Made by a program: the position numbers and the translations under genes. DNA of 8,711 bases from CAYJAD01 sp964371225 (GTDB lineage: Bacteria; Desulfobacterota; Desulfovibrionia; Desulfovibrionales; Desulfovibrionaceae). Every line of letters begins with the position of its first letter. The stretch's first letter is position 1. Below, piece by piece: positions 6,250 to 8,711 of the stretch. Where the stretch lies: positions 1 through 8,711 of the forward strand of contig CAYJNA010000102.1 of assembly GCA_964371225.1 (NCBI GenBank), read 5' to 3'. A model generated the notes under the pieces. The model worked only from the letters and a program-made list of their open reading frames with translations, made no database searches and was not told where the DNA came from.

Positions 6250-6290
6250 TGTATAAATTTATTTTCACAAAAGTAGAATATTTTTCACAA
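6250..6290 (-). promoter_or_regulatory. Possible promoter and operator repeats of the Slam-like gene
   Basis: On the minus strand, TTGTGAAAA occurs at 6290-6282 and 6270-6262, exactly 20 bp (two helical turns) apart, and a TATACA -10-like box follows at 6255-6250. There is no good -35 at standard spacing, which would suit an activator-dependent promoter. TGTGA is the half-site core of CRP/FNR-type sites, but these copies are direct, not inverted, repeats. The start codon is about 55 nt downstream. Confidence 0.3.
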
Positions 6291-6350
6291 GCTGTAAAGA
6301 CGTAAAAAAAAACTACTTCTCTCAAAAAACACTAGAAAAGGTATGGCTAT

Positions 6351-6376
6351 ACATGAAGATGCTTTTCAGTGTCGAC
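6351..6376 (+). repeat. 26-bp direct repeat, copy 1
   Basis: It matches 6561-6586 at 24 of 26 positions, with differences at the 9th and 11th base. It begins ACATGAAG and ends CTTTTCAGTGTCGAC. This copy is also part of the left arm of the 94-bp inverted repeat. Confidence 0.9.
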
Positions 6377-6448
6377 TAGTTAGCTCACATTGACAAAGGT
6401 GCATAACAAAAGGTATGTGCTATTTAGTCGACGCTTAAAAACGTGTTT
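6355..6448. repeat. 94-bp imperfect inverted repeat
   Basis: Arms 6355-6391 and 6412-6448 pair with the axis near 6401.5, with roughly 29 of 37 positions pairing when G-T is allowed. The strongest block is 6368-6384 against 6419-6435 (14 of 17 identical in reverse complement), including GTCGAC in both arms. The central 20 bp are unpaired. It may be a miniature mobile element, paired operators, or a structured RNA. I see no convincing target-site duplication. Confidence 0.7.
6390..6419 (+). promoter_or_regulatory. Candidate promoter inside the inverted repeat
   Basis: A perfect TTGACA (6390-6395) is followed after 18 nt by TATGTG (6414-6419), a weak -10. It lies between the two GTCGAC-bearing arms and 50 nt upstream of the small ORF at 6470. 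If real, the arms would flank the promoter as operators do. Confidence 0.3.
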
Positions 6449-6469
6449 TCACTGGTTTTTAAGGAAGGT

Positions 6470-6550
6470 ATGCCCACTTCAGCTCTCCCTTTTGGGTGGT
6501 CGGAAGTTCGACCCAAAGGGGACGAAGTCTTCCCTTTAGGCGAAGAATGA
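6470..6550 (+). CDS. Possible 26-residue small protein
   Basis: ATG 6470 to TGA 6550 encodes 26 residues beginning MPTSALPFGW and ending VFPLGEE. A strong Shine-Dalgarno-like AAGGAAGG (6461-6468) lies just upstream, although the spacing is short. Nearly the whole frame is made of two overlapping hairpins, so it may be a leader peptide whose translation affects folding, or simply an open frame through a structured repeat. I do not recognise the sequence and see no signal peptide or membrane segment. Confidence 0.25.
   Translation: MPTSALPFGWSEVRPKGDEVFPLGEE
6487..6537. repeat. Two overlapping, mutually exclusive hairpins
   Basis: Hairpin A pairs 6487-6497 with 6511-6521 (11 pairs, one T-G, 13-nt loop). 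Hairpin B pairs 6515-6522 with 6530-6537 (8 pairs, one G-T, 7-nt loop). Bases 6515-6521 belong to both, so only one can form at a time. No T-tract follows, so neither is a standard terminator. Confidence 0.6.
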
Positions 6551-6560
6551 GCCTTACGAG

Positions 6561-6586
6561 ACATGAAGGTACTTTTCAGTGTCGAC
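6561..6586 (+). repeat. 26-bp direct repeat, copy 2
   Basis: This is the second copy of the 6351-6376 repeat (24 of 26 identical). It ends in GTCGAC at 6581-6586, just upstream of the candidate -35 of the HD-GYP gene, and lacks its own nearby inverted partner. Confidence 0.9.
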
Positions 6587-6588
6587 CA

Positions 6589-6617
6589 CGTACAGAAAGT
6601 AAATTTATCATTACAAT
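6589..6617 (+). promoter_or_regulatory. Candidate promoter of the MBL-GAF-HD-GYP gene
   Basis: TACAAT (6612-6617) matches 5 of 6 of the -10 consensus. At 17-nt spacing the -35 would be CGTACA (6589-6594), only 3 of 6. The GTCGAC end of repeat copy 2 lies immediately upstream, a position suited to an activator site. The start codon is 20 nt after the -10, leaving a short leader. Confidence 0.4.
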
Positions 6618-6636
6618 TTTACATGGAAATATTCTC

Positions 6637-8711
6637 ATGCAAGTTCAGTTTTGGGGTGTTCGCGGCTCTTTGGGAAGTGGGTGCAGTAGTTCTTTGCGTT
6701 ATGGCTGCAATACTTCTTGCTATACAGTAGACGTATCGCAAGCTCCCTATATAATACTTGATGCAGGTTCTGGCATTCGCTCATTTGGTAGTCATATTAC
6801 TAAGATGCCAAAAGTAAAACAGTGCGTTATTTTCCTAAGCCATTGCCACTGGGACCATGTGGCCGGTTTGCCATTTTTTGAACCTCTCTATTTATCCGGT
6901 TGGGATATACGTATTTATGCGCCGGAGTCCATCGGAGGATTAACGCCGGATGCTTTTGTGCGTGAACTATTTGCTTCTTCCTTTTTCCCTGTGCCTTGGG
7001 AAAAACTCACTTCCGTACCTAAGATTTACCCCCTTAAAGAAGGGCAAGTCATAGACTTGGCAGGTGATGTGCGAATTTCTACGCATACGGCGAGCCATGG
7101 CGGTGAAAATGTACAAGGGCTTTATGCGGCGGCCTTTAGGGTGGAACATGAAGGCCATGCGCTTTTTTATAGTGGTGACCATGAACTGGGCGAAAATGTG
7201 GACGCATTGGATAGAAATTCCTCCTTTTTTCAAGGTTTGCGCCATGCCGATGTGGCTATTTTAGATTCGCAGTACAGTCTTGAAAATTATAAAAAGCATG
7301 TGGGCTGGGGGCATTCTGCCATAGAGCAGTGGCCGTCTCTTATACGTGAACTTGGGGTGAAAACCTTTGTGCCAACGCATTATGCACCAGGTGCCACCGA
7401 TGCTGTTTTAGATACCCTTTGTAGCAAGCTTTTAATGCAATTTCCAGAGCTTGAATGCTCCTTACGCATGGCACATGAGGGGCTTATTCTTACTTTTCCC
7501 CAGCCGCTCATGCATGTGAGCGAATCCGCCCCCGGAGCGTGTAATTGTGAAAATTGCACCTTTTCCACAGAACTTTCTCACACGCCGGATTTAAGCTCCG
7601 TATTGGATAATTTGCTTTTACGCGCAAGGCAATTGAGTAAAGCAGATGCAGGTACCATTTATTTGGTGGAAGATGATGAACTGGTTTTTTCCTATTCGCA
7701 TAATGAAACATTATTTACGCATTCACAGTCCGCGCGCCAGCAGTATTTAAATGCACGTTTGCCCATAACGCCGCATTCCATAGCCGGCTATGTGGCGTGT
7801 CATGGTACTGTGCTCAATATTCCGCATGTGCGTGCTTTGCCAGAAGATGCACCGTATTCTTTTAATGATTCCTTTGATAAAAAAACGGGCTATACCACGG
7901 TGTCCATATGCGCATTGCCTCTTTTTTCGTATAAGAAAAAATTATTAGGCGTTATGCAAATTATTAATAGCACCCATGGCGGCGAAGCCGTTCCTTTTTC
8001 TTTTTCTGTAGAATGCGCCTTACGTGAAATTTGCTTCATAGGAGCGCAAGCCATAGAGCAATCTCTCGTTACCAAGGATATGCTTTTGCGAGTGCTTGAA
8101 ACGGCGCGTTTGCGTGACCCTGATGAAACAGGCCCGCATGTGGTGCGCGTGGGCTCCATGGCGGCGGAATTGTACCATCACTGGGCAGAAAAGCGCGGTG
8201 TGGATATTGTGGAAATATCTAATACCAAGGCGCATTTACGTCTGGCTTCCATGTTGCATGATGTGGGTAAGGTGGGCATTGCCGATAATATACTTAAAAA
8301 GCCTGGGGCTTTTACGCCGGAAGAGCGTAAAATTATGGAAAAACACTGCGCCATAGGCGCGGCCATATTTAAAGACGTGAGCCGTACCCTTGATAGATTT
8401 TCTGCCAGCATAGCCTTGCATCATCATCAACGCTGGGACGGTACAGGCTACACAGGTACCGATGCGGCGCCCTTGGCCGGTGAGGCTATCCCCTTTGAGG
8501 CACGTATCACTTCCATTGTGGATGTGTTTGACGCTTTAATTTCTGAACGTTGCTATAAAAAACCTGCTCCTTTGGAGAAAGCCTTGGAAATTTTGCAAGC
8601 TGAGGCGGGTAAAGCTTTTGATCCTGAAATGGTACAATGCTTCATGGAAATTTTAGATACCATGATGGCAATCCAAAGTAAGTACAAAGAAGATACCATG
8701 GCAGAAAAAAA
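6637..8711 (+). CDS. MBL-fold + GAF + HD-GYP signalling protein (3' end outside window)
   Basis: 691 codons are visible without a stop; the gene runs off the right edge. Residues 1-290 are a metallo-beta-lactamase fold: FWGVRGSLG near the start, RYGCNTSC, metal ligands HCHWDH (69-74), His154, Asp181 in YSGDHE and His248 in VPTHYAP. A linker has CNCENC (Cys302, 304, 307). Residues 320-480 are a GAF domain with NSFD-KKTGYTT-type and LLGVMQIIN segments. Residues 485-660 are HD-GYP: ETGPH (Glu497, His501), LHDVGKVGI (His541-Asp542), His570, His595-His596 and Asp629, so all expected metal ligands are present; the GYP tripeptide reads GYT (604-606). HD-GYP domains hydrolyse c-di-GMP and the GAF is probably the sensor. 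The MBL activity is unknown. There is no signal peptide, so it is cytosolic. GGAA (6625-6628) is the Shine-Dalgarno candidate for ATG 6637. The domain assignments are firm; the substrate of the first domain is open. Confidence 0.88.
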   Translation, partial: MQVQFWGVRGSLGSGCSSSLRYGCNTSCYTVDVSQAPYIILDAGSGIRSFGSHITKMPKVKQCVIFLSHCHWDHVAGLPFFEPLYLSGWDIRIYAPESIGGLTPDAFVRELFASSFFPVPWEKLTSVPKIYPLKEGQVIDLAGDVRISTHTASHGGENVQGLYAAAFRVEHEGHALFYSGDHELGENVDALDRNSSFFQGLRHADVAILDSQYSLENYKKHVGWGHSAIEQWPSLIRELGVKTFVPTHYAPGATDAVLDTLCSKLLMQFPELECSLRMAHEGLILTFPQPLMHVSESAPGACNCENCTFSTELSHTPDLSSVLDNLLLRARQLSKADAGTIYLVEDDELVFSYSHNETLFTHSQSARQQYLNARLPITPHSIAGYVACHGTVLNIPHVRALPEDAPYSFNDSFDKKTGYTTVSICALPLFSYKKKLLGVMQIINSTHGGEAVPFSFSVECALREICFIGAQAIEQSLVTKDMLLRVLETARLRDPDETGPHVVRVGSMAAELYHHWAEKRGVDIVEISNTKAHLRLASMLHDVGKVGIADNILKKPGAFTPEERKIMEKHCAIGAAIFKDVSRTLDRFSASIALHHHQRWDGTGYTGTDAAPLAGEAIPFEARITSIVDVFDALISERCYKKPAPLEKALEILQAEAGKAFDPEMVQCFMEILDTMMAIQSKYKEDTMAEK

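Larger units (their letters stand above)
6195..6636. other. Repeat-rich divergent intergenic region
   Basis: This is 442 bp between divergent genes. The left third is AT-rich and holds the direct repeat TTTTCACAA at 6262-6270 and 6282-6290 (20 bp apart) and a weak minus-strand -10 (TATACA at 6255-6250). From 6351 to 6590 come the long inverted repeat, the direct repeat copies, the overlapping hairpins and the 26-codon ORF described separately. The last 45 bp carry the likely promoter of the HD-GYP gene. There is no RNA gene that I can name. Confidence 0.7.

Noticed and set aside
6487..6521. tRNA-like stem with a TTCGA loop
   Set aside because: There is no acceptor, D or anticodon arm; it is a simple hairpin.
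6351..6586. CRISPR-like repeats
   Set aside because: Only two full copies 210 bp apart, with no regular spacers and no cas genes.
7890..8430. Several ORFs of 64-89 codons overlapping the HD-GYP region on both strands
   Set aside because: All are shadows of the long open frame that begins at 6637, which contains intact catalytic motifs.

Overview
The window reads as a chromosomal segment of a Gram-negative bacterium with moderate GC (low-to-mid 40s by eye). It encodes an outer-membrane beta-barrel with a C-terminal Phe, periplasmic signal peptides and a FecR-domain protein. It also has a prefix domain I associate from memory with type I-secreted RTX adhesins of Desulfovibrionaceae, and an MBL-GAF-HD-GYP signalling protein. 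Together these make a Desulfovibrionaceae-like deltaproteobacterium my best guess. That is inference; nothing here fixes the taxonomy.

Layout. (i) 80-2033, minus strand: an acidic 298-residue protein with an adhesin-type N-terminal prefix (191-1087), ended by an intrinsic terminator at 80-116, and upstream of it an orphan phnN-like ribose 1,5-bisphosphokinase (1443-2033). A 355-bp spacer separates them. (ii) 2378-4720, plus strand: a class I glutamine-amidotransferase-like hydrolase of the peptidase C26 group, two tightly coupled SMR transporter subunits resembling MdtJ and MdtI, and a secreted FecR-domain protein 38 nt after mdtI. The block ends at a bidirectional terminator (4734-4777). (iii) 4812-6194, minus strand, convergent with fecR: a TPR plus beta-barrel protein of the Slam (surface lipoprotein assembly modifier, DUF560) type. 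(iv) 6195-6636: a gene-free stretch dense in repeats, holding a 94-bp imperfect inverted repeat with a promoter-like box in its loop, a 26-bp direct repeat, three GTCGAC-centred sites, two overlapping hairpins and a possible 26-codon ORF. (v) 6637 to the window end, plus strand: an open-ended gene for a metallo-beta-lactamase-fold + GAF + HD-GYP protein with a CxCxxC linker.

How the parts may fit. The adhesin-like protein, FecR-domain protein and Slam-like barrel all point to the cell surface, and the HD-GYP protein points to c-di-GMP turnover, which commonly controls surface adhesion. The amidotransferase-like hydrolase and the MdtJI-like pair could form a small polyamine or gamma-glutamyl-compound module. 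These functional links are inferences from adjacency. The most unusual features are the repeat-rich intergenic region, the three-domain MBL-GAF-HD-GYP fusion, the Glu-to-Asp change in the MdtI-like subunit, and the attenuator-like leader before the transporter genes.
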